From the NCBI GenBank assembly GCA_963668655.2, contig CAXXPQ010000002.1:868001-932000 (forward strand): a stretch of DNA of 64,000 nucleotides. The letters run 5' to 3'. The notes beneath the pieces are model-generated. The model saw only the letters and a program-made list of their open reading frames with translations. It was not told the origin of the DNA and did no database searches. This stretch comes from G963668655 sp963668655. GTDB lineage: Bacteria; Myxococcota_A; SURF-8. The position numbers were made by a program, and so were the translations under genes. Of this stretch, positions 25,887 to 35,081 are shown piece by piece (position 1 is the first letter of the stretch; every line of letters starts with the position of its first letter).

Positions 25887-27917
25887 ATGGAAACAACAGT
25901 CATGCTCGCGCCCTTGGTAAGCACGATTCGAGAAAAATGCCGTATGTGTTACACCTGCGTGCGGGAATGCCCGGCCAAGGCGATCCGTATTTCCAACGGG
26001 CAGGCCGAGGTGATCGAGGAGCGTTGCATCGGCTGCGGCAATTGCGTGCGCGTATGCAGCCAGAAGGCCAAGCAAGTGCGCAGCGATATCCCTCTTGTCG
26101 AAGAAATGCTTGCATATCGGGAACCTGTCTCTGCAATCCTTGCTCCGAGCTTTCCTGCGGAGTTTTCCGCCAAGAAACCGGAACGCGTCATCGGCGCTAT
26201 TCGAGCGCTCGGTTTCCGCTACGTTTACGAAGTCGCATACGGAGCCGATCTCGTGGCCGCGCAATACCGGCGACTGCTGGAAGAGAAGCCGGACGAAAAG
26301 CACATCGCCACTTCCTGTCCGGCCCTCATATCCTACATCGAGAAATACCACCCTGGCCTGGTCGGACAATTGGCCCCCATCGTCTCGCCCATGATCGCAA
26401 CGGCCAGAGCATTGAGGGAACTTCATGGATCGGCGGAACGTCTCGTCTTCATCGGGCCCTGTATCGCGAAAAAGCACGAAGCGCTGGACGATCCGGTGGC
26501 CGGTGAGATCGATGCGGTTTTGACCTTTGCTGAACTCCGGAAGATGTTCGATACGAGTGGAATCGATCCTTTCCAGGCCGTGCTAAGCGCCCCCGATCCT
26601 CCGCGAGCCGGGATGGGGATGCTGTTTCCCATCAGCCGAGGCATGCTGCAAACGGCAGATCTCCGGGAAGATCTTGTTTCGGGAGAAATCGTCGCCGCGC
26701 ACGGACGGGTGAACTTTGTAGAAGCCGTCAAGGAATTCGAGTCCGGCGCTCTGGACGTAAGATTATTGGAAATACTCTGCTGCGACGGGTGCATTATGGG
26801 GCCCGGCATGACGACCAAGGAGCCGATGTTCCGTCGCCGGTCTGCTGTCAGCCAGTATGCGCGTGAATGCCTTGAATCTCGATCCGTTAAACCGGACCTA
26901 AAAGAGTCGGATTCCCAGGAGTTGAATCTTGCCCGAATTTTCAGCCCCAATGATATGCGTATTCCCGAGCACGGCGAAGACGACCTGGCCAAAGCGCTTT
27001 ATAGGCTGGGAAAGTTCCACCCGGAAGACGAACTTAACTGTGGAGCCTGCGGCTATGACACCTGTCGCGAGCACGCGATCGCCGTCATGCACGGTCAAGC
27101 CGAGAGCGAAATGTGCCTGCCTTACACCATCGAACGCCTGCGCCGAACCGTCGGCGATCTCGCCGAATCGCATCGCAAGCTTGCGGAAACGCAGCAAATG
27201 CTGATGCAGTCGGAACGACTGGCCAGCATGGGGCAACTCGCCGCCGGAATCGCACACGAGGTGAATAATCCCCTCGGCGTGGTCGTACTCTACGCCAACA
27301 TCCTGCTCGATGAGATCGATCGCGCCTCCGACCACTATAAAGATATCGCCACGATAGCCGAACAGGCCGAACGTTGCCGCAAGATCATCGCGGGACTGTT
27401 GAACTTTTCGAGACGAAACAAGCTCAATCTCCTGCATACGGACATCACGGAGTTGCTGGACGGCATGATGAAAGTATTCCCTCTTCCCGGTTCCGTTTTA
27501 CTCGATGTGCGGCATGGCGCACGACCGTTGTTCGCCGACATCGATCCCGACCAAATCACGCAGGTCATCACCAACTTGCTGACCAACGCAGCAGCCGCTA
27601 TGCCCAACGGTGGCGGCTTGTTCATCTCGGCCATAGAAGATGGCAATTATGTTCGTATCGAATTCAAGGATACGGGTACTGGCATCGCGACAGACAATAT
27701 GGAACATATCTTCGAACCGTTTTTTACAACCAAACAGATGGGCCATGGCACCGGCCTGGGACTGGCCGTCGCCTACGGCATTGTCAAGATGCACGGAGGG
27801 AGGATCGAAGTGGAGAGCAACGCCGACCCGGGCCTAGGTCCAATCGGCAGTACGTTTACGCTCATATTACCCAAAGATAGAGAAACAACCGACGTATTTT
27901 CGGGAGAAGAGTCATGA
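25887..27917 (+). CDS. Hydrogenase-like (H-cluster) sensor fused to histidine kinase
   Basis: A 676-residue fusion. Two 4Fe-4S motifs open it (C18, C21, C24, C28 and C47, C50, C53, C57). The [FeFe]-hydrogenase large domain spans about 80-330. L1 is TSCPA (C144) in place of TSCCP, L2 is GPCIAKKHE (C192), and L3 is CCDGCIMGPG (C298/C302). All four H-cluster ligands therefore have candidates, but the proton-relay Cys is absent, as in sensory hydrogenases. A further Fe-S domain (CGACGYDTC) sits near 380. HisKA follows with H in AHEVNNP, then HATPase_c with GHGTGLGLA. It overlaps the next receiver-kinase gene by ATGA. A redox or H2 sensor that signals by phosphorylation is the best inference. Confidence 0.88.
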   Translation: METTVMLAPLVSTIREKCRMCYTCVRECPAKAIRISNGQAEVIEERCIGCGNCVRVCSQKAKQVRSDIPLVEEMLAYREPVSAILAPSFPAEFSAKKPERVIGAIRALGFRYVYEVAYGADLVAAQYRRLLEEKPDEKHIATSCPALISYIEKYHPGLVGQLAPIVSPMIATARALRELHGSAERLVFIGPCIAKKHEALDDPVAGEIDAVLTFAELRKMFDTSGIDPFQAVLSAPDPPRAGMGMLFPISRGMLQTADLREDLVSGEIVAAHGRVNFVEAVKEFESGALDVRLLEILCCDGCIMGPGMTTKEPMFRRRSAVSQYARECLESRSVKPDLKESDSQELNLARIFSPNDMRIPEHGEDDLAKALYRLGKFHPEDELNCGACGYDTCREHAIAVMHGQAESEMCLPYTIERLRRTVGDLAESHRKLAETQQMLMQSERLASMGQLAAGIAHEVNNPLGVVVLYANILLDEIDRASDHYKDIATIAEQAERCRKIIAGLLNFSRRNKLNLLHTDITELLDGMMKVFPLPGSVLLDVRHGARPLFADIDPDQITQVITNLLTNAAAAMPNGGGLFISAIEDGNYVRIEFKDTGTGIATDNMEHIFEPFFTTKQMGHGTGLGLAVAYGIVKMHGGRIEVESNADPGLGPIGSTFTLILPKDRETTDVFSGEES

Positions 27918-29095
27918 GCGAGCTTCGCCTTCTAATCGTAGACGACGAACCTGGTATACGCGAGGGTATGCGGCGAAGCCTGCACGAATACGAACTCATC
28001 GTCGAGGAAGTGGAAGAGACTTTCTGTCTCACGCTCGACACCGCCGCAAGCGGCGAGGAAGCGCTCGAAAAACTCGCCCTGTCGCCCTGCGATCTTATCC
28101 TGTTGGACAACAAGCTGCCAGGCATACAGGGATTGGATCTTCTCATGCGTTTGCAGGAAGAGTTCCCGGAGACCGTGGTCGTCATGGTCACGGCCTATGC
28201 TTCCATCGAAGCGGCCGTTAGCGCTACGAAAAGAGGAGCTTTCGACTTCATCGCCAAACCCTTTACTCCAAAGGAATTGCGCGAAACCGTAGACAAGGCG
28301 ATTCGCCACTTCGTCCTGAAACGTCACGCCCAAAAGCTAACGCAAGAGAAGCGCCGGGCCCGCTTCGATCTGATATCCGTGGTATCGCACGAACTGAAAG
28401 CTCCGCTCAGTGCGCTGGAGGGAACGCTGTATCTGCTCGAAGAGCCGGAGCGGCTGGACGCCAAGGCTTACGCTCACAGTGTCGAGCGCAGCCTGCGACG
28501 GGTGGAAGAAATGCGCAAGCTGATCGACGACTTGTTGGATTTGACACGCATTGAGTCCGGCCAGAGGAAGCGGAAAATCGAAAGGGTGGATTTGTGCAAG
28601 GTATTAGTGGCCAGTGTCGATACAATCCGCGAGGAAAGCACACGCAGGAAAATCTTACTGCGAATCCGTTGTTGCGAAGACACCTCGCTGGTTGAAGCCG
28701 ATCCCGGCGAAATGGAGATCGTGTTCAACAACCTACTCGGAAACGCCGTTAAATACAACCGGGATGAGGGAGAGATCGACATCGATATCGACCTGTCTGA
28801 CGGCCTTCTGTTGCTCCGTGTATCGGATACAGGCATCGGCATGACCAAGGAAGAGATGGCCGGTCTTTTCAAAGAGTTCTCGCGCATACGCAACGAGAAG
28901 ACTCGCGATATTAGGGGAAGCGGATTGGGGTTGGCTATCGTTAAGAAAATCGTGGGCCTGTACGGAGGAAACATCGAGGTGCAAAGCGAACCGGATGCCG
29001 GAACGGTGTTTACGGTTCGGATGCCCATGACAAGGTGTGAAAAGGAATGTGCTGATGCAGAAGCAGGAAATCCTGACGTATCTGCGGGAAGATGA
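27914..29095 (+). CDS. Receiver-histidine kinase hybrid
   Basis: A 393-residue cytoplasmic protein in reversed order. The receiver comes first (about 1-130, VDDEP, phospho-acceptor region LLDNKLPG, AKPFTP). HisKA follows with VVSHELKAPL, then HATPase_c with GSGLGLAIVKK. It has no sensor or membrane domain. The ATG overlaps the stop of the hydrogenase-like kinase, so the two are translationally coupled. It could receive phosphate from that kinase and change its own kinase activity. The 3' end overlaps hydE by about 41 nt. Confidence 0.88.
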   Translation: MSELRLLIVDDEPGIREGMRRSLHEYELIVEEVEETFCLTLDTAASGEEALEKLALSPCDLILLDNKLPGIQGLDLLMRLQEEFPETVVVMVTAYASIEAAVSATKRGAFDFIAKPFTPKELRETVDKAIRHFVLKRHAQKLTQEKRRARFDLISVVSHELKAPLSALEGTLYLLEEPERLDAKAYAHSVERSLRRVEEMRKLIDDLLDLTRIESGQRKRKIERVDLCKVLVASVDTIREESTRRKILLRIRCCEDTSLVEADPGEMEIVFNNLLGNAVKYNRDEGEIDIDIDLSDGLLLLRVSDTGIGMTKEEMAGLFKEFSRIRNEKTRDIRGSGLGLAIVKKIVGLYGGNIEVQSEPDAGTVFTVRMPMTRCEKECADAEAGNPDVSAGR

Positions 29096-30155
29096 TCCTA
29101 CACAAATCGAAGCCTTGCACCTGCGGGCGGAGGAAACACGTCATCGCCATGTCGGCGAGGAAGTTTATCTGCGGGCGCTGATCGAAATATCCAACCACTG
29201 CACGAATACCTGCCATTACTGCGGTTTGCGCGCACCTAATTTCGAACTGGAGCGCTATCGGATGGAGGAGCAGGAAATCCTGGATTGCGTGGATCTCGCT
29301 GTGGAACTGGGCTTGCGTACGATCGTGATTCAGGCAGGAAACGATCCGCGCCTTACGCGAAGTTGGGTGGCCAACCTGGTTTCGTGTATCCTGAACAGGC
29401 ATGACGTCGCGATTGCACTCAGCCTGGGCGAGCGTTCCTATGACGACTATGGGGCTTGGCGTGAAGCCGGAGCACAACGATACCTGCTACGTTTCGAAAC
29501 TTCCGATGAAAATCTTTTCGCTTCATTGCACGGTTCGAAACGAGTTCATCCTCATCCCAGACTACTACGGCTTTCATGGATGCGGAAGCTCGGTTATGAA
29601 ACCGGTGGCGGTATCATGGTCGGGCTTCCGGGTCAGACTCTGGAAACTCTGGCCGATGACATTCTGATATTCCAGCGTTCCGATCTGGACATGATCGGTA
29701 TCGGCCCCTTTATCCCGCATCCAAAGACACCTCTTGCCGGCTGGGCAGCCAATAAAAACGATGTTGCGCAGGTTCTCCCAACGCCTGCAATGACGCTCAA
29801 GGTGATTGCTCTGTCACGGCTTGCATGCCCGGAAGCGAACATTCCCGCGACATCGGCTATCGCCGCCGCCGGCGGCGAAAAGATGCGATTGAGGTCCTTG
29901 ACGTGGGGAGCCAATGTCTTGATGCAGAACCTTACACCGGAAAAATATCGTCTGTGCTACGACATCTATCCTGGAAAAGCATCGTCTCCAAACTACACCT
30001 TCGTTCAGCATCAACATGTTTTGGATGCACTTGCCCGTATGGAAAGACCCGTGGGTGCAGGATACGGAGAAGCTCCCAGCTGGCTACGGCGTATGCGCGA
30101 TGGGAACCATGGTCGCTCTAGAAATACAAATCCCGCTGACCGTTCGTCAGCCTGA
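29055..30155 (+). CDS. hydE: [FeFe] hydrogenase maturase HydE (radical SAM)
   Basis: A 366-residue radical SAM protein. The cluster motif is CTNTCHYC (C49, C53, C56), followed by GLRAPN, a HydE hallmark. The C-terminus has a TIM-barrel pattern. HydE works with HydG and HydF to build the 2Fe subcluster of the H-cluster. The ATG at 29055 with AAGGA 8 nt upstream is preferred; a GTG at 29037 is also in frame. It is last in the sigma-54 operon. Its 3' end overlaps the convergent hydG by 38 nt. Confidence 0.93.
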   Translation: MQKQEILTYLREDDPTQIEALHLRAEETRHRHVGEEVYLRALIEISNHCTNTCHYCGLRAPNFELERYRMEEQEILDCVDLAVELGLRTIVIQAGNDPRLTRSWVANLVSCILNRHDVAIALSLGERSYDDYGAWREAGAQRYLLRFETSDENLFASLHGSKRVHPHPRLLRLSWMRKLGYETGGGIMVGLPGQTLETLADDILIFQRSDLDMIGIGPFIPHPKTPLAGWAANKNDVAQVLPTPAMTLKVIALSRLACPEANIPATSAIAAAGGEKMRLRSLTWGANVLMQNLTPEKYRLCYDIYPGKASSPNYTFVQHQHVLDALARMERPVGAGYGEAPSWLRRMRDGNHGRSRNTNPADRSSA

Positions 30156-31527
30156 CCAGCTTCTTTGACAGCTCCTTCAAGGTCTTCTCGGACACATCGC
30201 GTATCTCACGTTCGAGGATGCGATCCCCTGCAACAACCGTTTCCTCTTTGGCATAGTCGATAAGGAATTCCTTGAAAGTCAGGATGGCGTTGGGCTGGCA
30301 GAATCGTTTGACGAAACCGTCTCTTGCCAGCGTCATGAAGTGATCGCCCGTGCGTTGTAGACGGTAACAGGCCGTACAGAAACTGGGAATGAAGCCGTCC
30401 TCGGCCAGTTCCCGCACGACCTCATCAAGGCTGCGGTCGTCGTGAATGCTGAACTGCTGGCGTTCCGGCACCGGGCGTATATCGTCTCGCTGATAGCTTC
30501 CGATACCGATACGGGAGCCGCCATCGATTTGGGAAACGCCGAGACGCATCACATCGCGCCTGAGTTCGGGTTTTTCCCGTGCAGTCAGAATCATACCCGT
30601 ATATGGAACGGCAAGCCGGATGACAGCGACGATCTTTTTAAAATCTTCGTCGCTCACCTTGTATGGCGTTTCATCCACAAACGGTGTATTGATGGCTTCC
30701 TCCAGGCGTGGGAAACTGATGGTGTGCGGCCCCACACCGAATTCACGCTCCAGTTCCATTGCATGGAACAACAAGCCCAGCACTTCAAAGCGCCAGTCAT
30801 ACAGACCGAAAAGCGCACCGATAGCTACATCGTCCAGTCCGGCACGTTGCGCTCTGTGCAAGGCGTTCACGCGATAGATGTAGTTCGCCTTGTTCGTTCC
30901 GGCCGGATGCAGTTCGGCGTAACGACCGGGGTGATAGGTTTCCTGAAAAACCTGGTAGGTGCCGATTCCAATGTCCTTGAGCTCTCGATACTCGGCCTCA
31001 TCCATAGGCGCGGCGTTCACGTTGATCCGCCGGATCTCGCCGAGTGGATCGCTCGTTTTCGTTTCGTATGCGATACGAATGGTATCGGCGATATAGTCGC
31101 AACCATAACGCGGGTGATCGCCGTACACCATCAAGAGCCGTTTATGTCCGGCATTTTCAAGAGCCAGCACCTCGGATTGCAATTCTTTCTCGTTCAAGGC
31201 ATGCCGTGAGCATTCCGGATTGCTTTTTCGGAAGCCGCAATAGGCGCAATCGTTGGTGCAGTAATTGGAAACGTACAGCGGTGCGAACAGGACGATCCGA
31301 CGGCCGTAGATAGCTTCCTTGATCTTCCGTGCCAGCGCAAAGACATCCTTCCACACCGCCCGATCTCGGACGCGCAGCAGAGCGGCCACTTCTTCCGGGG
31401 CGAGGCCGCGTTTTTCGGCAGCATGTTCCAATACATCTCGTATCTTTACGGTATCCGGCTCGCGACGCTCGCCAAGAAGCGCTTCGATCTCATTTACGTC
31501 GATGAACTGTTTCTCCCGTGCGCTCAT
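30118..31527 (-). CDS. hydG: [FeFe] hydrogenase maturase HydG
   Basis: A 469-residue radical SAM enzyme. The cluster motif CTNDCAYC gives C90, C94 and C97. The HydG-specific C-terminal auxiliary-cluster motif is CTACYRLQRTG. HydG cleaves tyrosine to supply CO and cyanide for the H-cluster, which separates it from ThiH. An upstream in-frame ATG at 31605 would overlap hydA. The ATG at 31527 has AGGAGGTG upstream and fits HydG length. It is the last gene of the minus-strand hydrogenase operon. Confidence 0.95.
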   Translation of the reverse strand: MSAREKQFIDVNEIEALLGERREPDTVKIRDVLEHAAEKRGLAPEEVAALLRVRDRAVWKDVFALARKIKEAIYGRRIVLFAPLYVSNYCTNDCAYCGFRKSNPECSRHALNEKELQSEVLALENAGHKRLLMVYGDHPRYGCDYIADTIRIAYETKTSDPLGEIRRINVNAAPMDEAEYRELKDIGIGTYQVFQETYHPGRYAELHPAGTNKANYIYRVNALHRAQRAGLDDVAIGALFGLYDWRFEVLGLLFHAMELEREFGVGPHTISFPRLEEAINTPFVDETPYKVSDEDFKKIVAVIRLAVPYTGMILTAREKPELRRDVMRLGVSQIDGGSRIGIGSYQRDDIRPVPERQQFSIHDDRSLDEVVRELAEDGFIPSFCTACYRLQRTGDHFMTLARDGFVKRFCQPNAILTFKEFLIDYAKEETVVAGDRILEREIRDVSEKTLKELSKKLVRLTNGQRDLYF

Positions 31528-31538
31528 GATTTCACCTC

Positions 31539-33356
31539 CTACACGATTTGTGAACCTCTCGGTGTGTAGTGAGTGTGTAACAATTCGTGGCTCTTGTGGC
31601 CGCAAGGGCCTTCCTGCAAGAACTCCTCATAAATACGTTTAATGACGGGATTATCATGCGACTTGCGATACGGCATGTTTTCATCTTCCTCGTAGATGGC
31701 GCGAGCGCGGGCTTCGCGGATCTCGGGCGAAGTGGGAATGGGTTGGCCGCCACCACCCAGGCAACCGCCCGGACAGGCCATGATCTCGATGAAATGCACG
31801 CCCGAAAGCTCACCAGCAGCAAGCTTGTCAACGATTATCCTGGCGTTGGCAAGACCGTGCGCCACCAATACTTTCAGCGTCGCGCCTTCGAGAAATTTCC
31901 AGTCATTCACCGCTTTGACGATCGGCAACTCCGCCTGCCGTATACCTTCCATGCCGCGCACGGGTTCGACACGCAGCATCTCGAAGGGCACCTCCTCGCC
32001 GGTTACGATCTCGTAGGCCGTGCGGATAGCGGCTTCCATCACGCCGCCCGTCGCGCCGAAAATCTGCCCCGCGCCGGTACCCAGTCCCAGCGGTTCATCG
32101 AACTCCGTGCTTTCGAGATTCGGCAGGTCGATCCCGGCCTGTTTGATCATGCGCGCCATTTCGCGAGTGGTCAGGACGATGTCAACGTCTTTGTAACCTG
32201 AATCTCCCATCTCCGGACGTTCGCATTCGAATTTTTTAGCCGTGCAGGGCATAAGGGAGACCGTAACGATGTCGGAGGGGTCGATATTGTTGGCTTCGGC
32301 GTAGTACGTTTTGATGATCGCGCCGAACATCTGTTGCGGACTTTTGCAGGTGGAAATGTGATCCAGCAGTTCGGGTCGGACCTGCTCAACGAACTTGATC
32401 CAACCCGGCGAGCAGGACGTGATCTGCGGCAGGGCAACGGGCTGTTTGTCGGCCAGTGCCTTTTTCAGACGAAGCAGCAACTCCGTACCTTCTTCCATAA
32501 TGGTCAGATCGGCCGTGAAGTTCGTATCGAACACCTTGTCGAACCCCATGTGCTTGAGCGCGGTGTTCAACTGTTTCGTGTAGCATTTCCCCGGCGGCTG
32601 GTCGAAACATTCACCGATGGCGGCACGTGGAGCGGGAGCCGTCTGGATGACCACATGTTTCGTTGGATCGTCGATGGCGTCCCAGACACGAGAGATGTCG
32701 TCACGCTCCGTCAGCGCGCCCACCGGGCAGCGGTTGATGCATTGCCCGCAGCCGACGCAAAGCGCTTCCAGCATGGCGTAATCCATGAAAGTCGCCACGT
32801 GAACGTCGTCACCGCGACCGAGTCTGCCGAGTGCGCCCACGTTTTGCAACTCCTGACAGGTGCGCACGCAGCGGAAACATTGAATGCATTTATCCATGTC
32901 TCTCACGATGGGGCCGGCATCGTGAATCTGAAGCACCTCTCGCTCCCCGCGCCCGAACGGATGGTCGGAAACGCCGTACTCCTCGGCCAGCGACTGCAAC
33001 TCGCAATTTCCGTTTCGCGGACAGGAGGTGCACTCCGCCTGATGGTCGCGCAGGATGAGGCTCAGGATGTCACGTCTGGCCTGGCGAATACGAGGTGACG
33101 TCGTCCTGATACGCATGGACTGTGTGACGGGGTACGAGCAGGCGGTCTGGATCGCACCGCTTTCCTCGAACTCAACGAGGCAAAGGCGACAGGAGCCGGA
33201 AATGCAGAGATCCTCGTGATAGCACAAAGTCGGGATCCGAATCCCATGTCGGCGAAGAACCTCCAGCAATGTTTCACCGAGACGAGCGGTGATCGTCTTG
33301 CCATCGACGGTCAAACTTATCGAGCCGCCGATATCCTCTATAATTTGATTTGGCAT
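31539..33356 (-). CDS. hydA: [FeFe] hydrogenase catalytic subunit HydA (group A, NuoG-like N-terminus)
   Basis: A 605-residue catalytic subunit. In order: 2Fe-2S domain (about 10-90), His-Cys3 4Fe-4S motif (HQAECTSCPRNGNC), two 4Fe-4S motifs (CIQCFRCVRTC, CVGCGQCINRCPVGA), then the H-cluster domain. L1 reads TSCSPGW, L2 MPCTAKKFE, L3 EIMACPGGCLGGGG, followed by the small-subunit-like tail. This layout is that of the multimeric NAD(P)-linked, often electron-bifurcating, enzymes such as HydABC and Hnd. GGAG precedes the ATG. It lies 12 nt after the HydC-HydB gene and 11 nt before hydG. Confidence 0.95.
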   Translation of the reverse strand: MPNQIIEDIGGSISLTVDGKTITARLGETLLEVLRRHGIRIPTLCYHEDLCISGSCRLCLVEFEESGAIQTACSYPVTQSMRIRTTSPRIRQARRDILSLILRDHQAECTSCPRNGNCELQSLAEEYGVSDHPFGRGEREVLQIHDAGPIVRDMDKCIQCFRCVRTCQELQNVGALGRLGRGDDVHVATFMDYAMLEALCVGCGQCINRCPVGALTERDDISRVWDAIDDPTKHVVIQTAPAPRAAIGECFDQPPGKCYTKQLNTALKHMGFDKVFDTNFTADLTIMEEGTELLLRLKKALADKQPVALPQITSCSPGWIKFVEQVRPELLDHISTCKSPQQMFGAIIKTYYAEANNIDPSDIVTVSLMPCTAKKFECERPEMGDSGYKDVDIVLTTREMARMIKQAGIDLPNLESTEFDEPLGLGTGAGQIFGATGGVMEAAIRTAYEIVTGEEVPFEMLRVEPVRGMEGIRQAELPIVKAVNDWKFLEGATLKVLVAHGLANARIIVDKLAAGELSGVHFIEIMACPGGCLGGGGQPIPTSPEIREARARAIYEEDENMPYRKSHDNPVIKRIYEEFLQEGPCGHKSHELLHTHYTPRGSQIV

Positions 33357-33368
33357 GGTTACTCCTTC

Positions 33369-35072
33369 TTATTCTTTCGGTCTGCGGCCGAGCAGTTCAT
33401 CTTGAAAATGATCGACGATTCCCATGAAGGCGTTCGGCGCGCTCTGGCCGAGACCGCACTTGGATGCAATCTTCATGCTGGCGGAGAGCTTCCTTAGCCG
33501 CGCTAGGTACTCCAGGCTGCAGTCGCCGCGCCTTAGCAGGCGCACGCCTTCGAGAAGCACCTGGGTGCCTTTGCGGCAGGGGATGCACTGGCCGCAGGAT
33601 TCCTCCGCAAAGAATTCCAAGAAGTTCTCCGCAACGTCCAACATATCGCGATCCGGACCGATGACGATAATGGAACCTCCCGGCGGCGCATCCTCAAATG
33701 AAATGCATCTTTCGAAACCGCTACGCGGAACACACTGGCCGGAGGCTCCTCCGATTTGCACCGCCTTGGCGTCCTCGCCGTGGGCTTCCTCCAACACTTC
33801 GGAAATCGAGATACCCAGGGGAAATTCGAAAATACCCGGAGAGATGCAGTCGCCGGAAATGCTGAACAGCTTGGTGCCCGTAGATTGCGCGGTACCGTTC
33901 TGCTTGTACCATTCCGGCCCTTTATCGAGGATCAAGGCTGCATTGACGAAAGTTTCCACATTGTTAACCGCCGTGGGGGAATTCATGAAACCGGTATTGA
34001 CGGGAAAAGGTGGGCGGTTGCGCGGTTCGCCGCGTTTGCCTTCCATGGATTCGATCAGGGCGGTTTCCTCCCCGCATACGTATGCGCCCGATCCCATGCG
34101 AATGTCCACGTCGAAGACCATATCTTCTTTCCCAAAAATCGATTGACCCAGCAAAGACTTCTTCCTTCGGTTGGAAATGCTTTCTTCCAGTTCTTCCCTC
34201 ATGAATGTATACTCGCCGCGCAGATAAATCAGCCCCTGCGTCGCGCCGATGGCGTAGCCTGCGATCGTCATGCCTTCGATAACCTTGTCGGCGAAGTCGA
34301 GGAGCAGCAGCCTATCCTTGAAGGTGCCCGGTTCGCCTTCGTCGGCGTTGCAAACCACATACTTGTTTGCTCCCTTCGCCGCCGCCGCGATCTGCCATTT
34401 GGTGGAGACGGGGAATCCCGCCCCACCACGGCCGCGCAGGAATGCGGCGCGGATTTCTCCTATCACCTCGGAACGTGGCATACGAAGCGCGCGCCTCAGC
34501 CCGGCCTCGGCCTCGGAAATACCCGTTAGGATCGGGCCGACCTTCCGGATGTTCGGATTGAAATCGACGAGACCCGTCTGATATTCGCCGAATTGTCGTC
34601 TGCACTCCGTAACAATCCGGTGAACCTTCTCCGGCGTTACGTGCGTGAAGATGCGGTCGTTGACCAGCATTGCCGGTCCCTGATCGCACATACCCATGCA
34701 GTTCGTATATTCCAGGGTGAACAGCTTGTCCGGCGTGGTCTCTCCGAAACGGATTCCCAGCTCGCTCTCCAATTGGTTCGCGACTCGTTGCTTGCCCTGC
34801 ATGTCGCAGGACAGGGTTCGGCAAAGTCTGATGATGAACCGTCCAGCGGCATCTTTTCGCAGGAATGAATAAAACGAAATGATCTCTTCGACTTCCACAG
34901 GCCGCAGGCCGACGGCGTCGGCCACTTCCTGCATGGCCTCGCCACTGATACAGCCGAACCGCGCTTGCAGATGCTGTAGAACCGGCAGCAGTTTTGCTCG
35001 ATTCCCGTCGAATGCGCCGCCATTGACTCTCTTGATTTCATCCCGAATCTGGGAGGTATTTATTGCGGACAT
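33369..35072 (-). CDS. Fused HydC-HydB (NuoE-NuoF) flavin/NAD subunit of the hydrogenase
   Basis: A 567-residue fusion. Residues about 1-155 form the NuoE/HydC thioredoxin-like 2Fe-2S domain, with CRTLSC (C-X4-C) and CMGMC (C-X3-C). Residues about 170-560 form NuoF/HydB, with the FMN/NAD loop GRGGAGFP and the 4Fe-4S motif CGQCIPCRKGT. It couples NAD(H) to the Fe-S chain of HydA. The C-terminal ferredoxin-type 2x4Fe-4S extension of many HydB proteins is missing. GGAGG lies before the ATG. It starts 9 nt after the CheY-like gene. Confidence 0.93.
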   Translation of the reverse strand: MSAINTSQIRDEIKRVNGGAFDGNRAKLLPVLQHLQARFGCISGEAMQEVADAVGLRPVEVEEIISFYSFLRKDAAGRFIIRLCRTLSCDMQGKQRVANQLESELGIRFGETTPDKLFTLEYTNCMGMCDQGPAMLVNDRIFTHVTPEKVHRIVTECRRQFGEYQTGLVDFNPNIRKVGPILTGISEAEAGLRRALRMPRSEVIGEIRAAFLRGRGGAGFPVSTKWQIAAAAKGANKYVVCNADEGEPGTFKDRLLLLDFADKVIEGMTIAGYAIGATQGLIYLRGEYTFMREELEESISNRRKKSLLGQSIFGKEDMVFDVDIRMGSGAYVCGEETALIESMEGKRGEPRNRPPFPVNTGFMNSPTAVNNVETFVNAALILDKGPEWYKQNGTAQSTGTKLFSISGDCISPGIFEFPLGISISEVLEEAHGEDAKAVQIGGASGQCVPRSGFERCISFEDAPPGGSIIVIGPDRDMLDVAENFLEFFAEESCGQCIPCRKGTQVLLEGVRLLRRGDCSLEYLARLRKLSASMKIASKCGLGQSAPNAFMGIVDHFQDELLGRRPKE

Positions 35073-35081
35073 GACGACCTC

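Noticed and set aside
29037..29054. HydE start at GTG 29037
   Set aside because: The ATG at 29055 has AAGGA at good spacing, and the extra six residues do not resemble HydE N-termini.
27914..29095. Sequencing error splitting one protein into the H-cluster kinase and receiver-kinase
   Set aside because: Each has complete domains and a clean ATGA junction, so two coupled genes are more likely.
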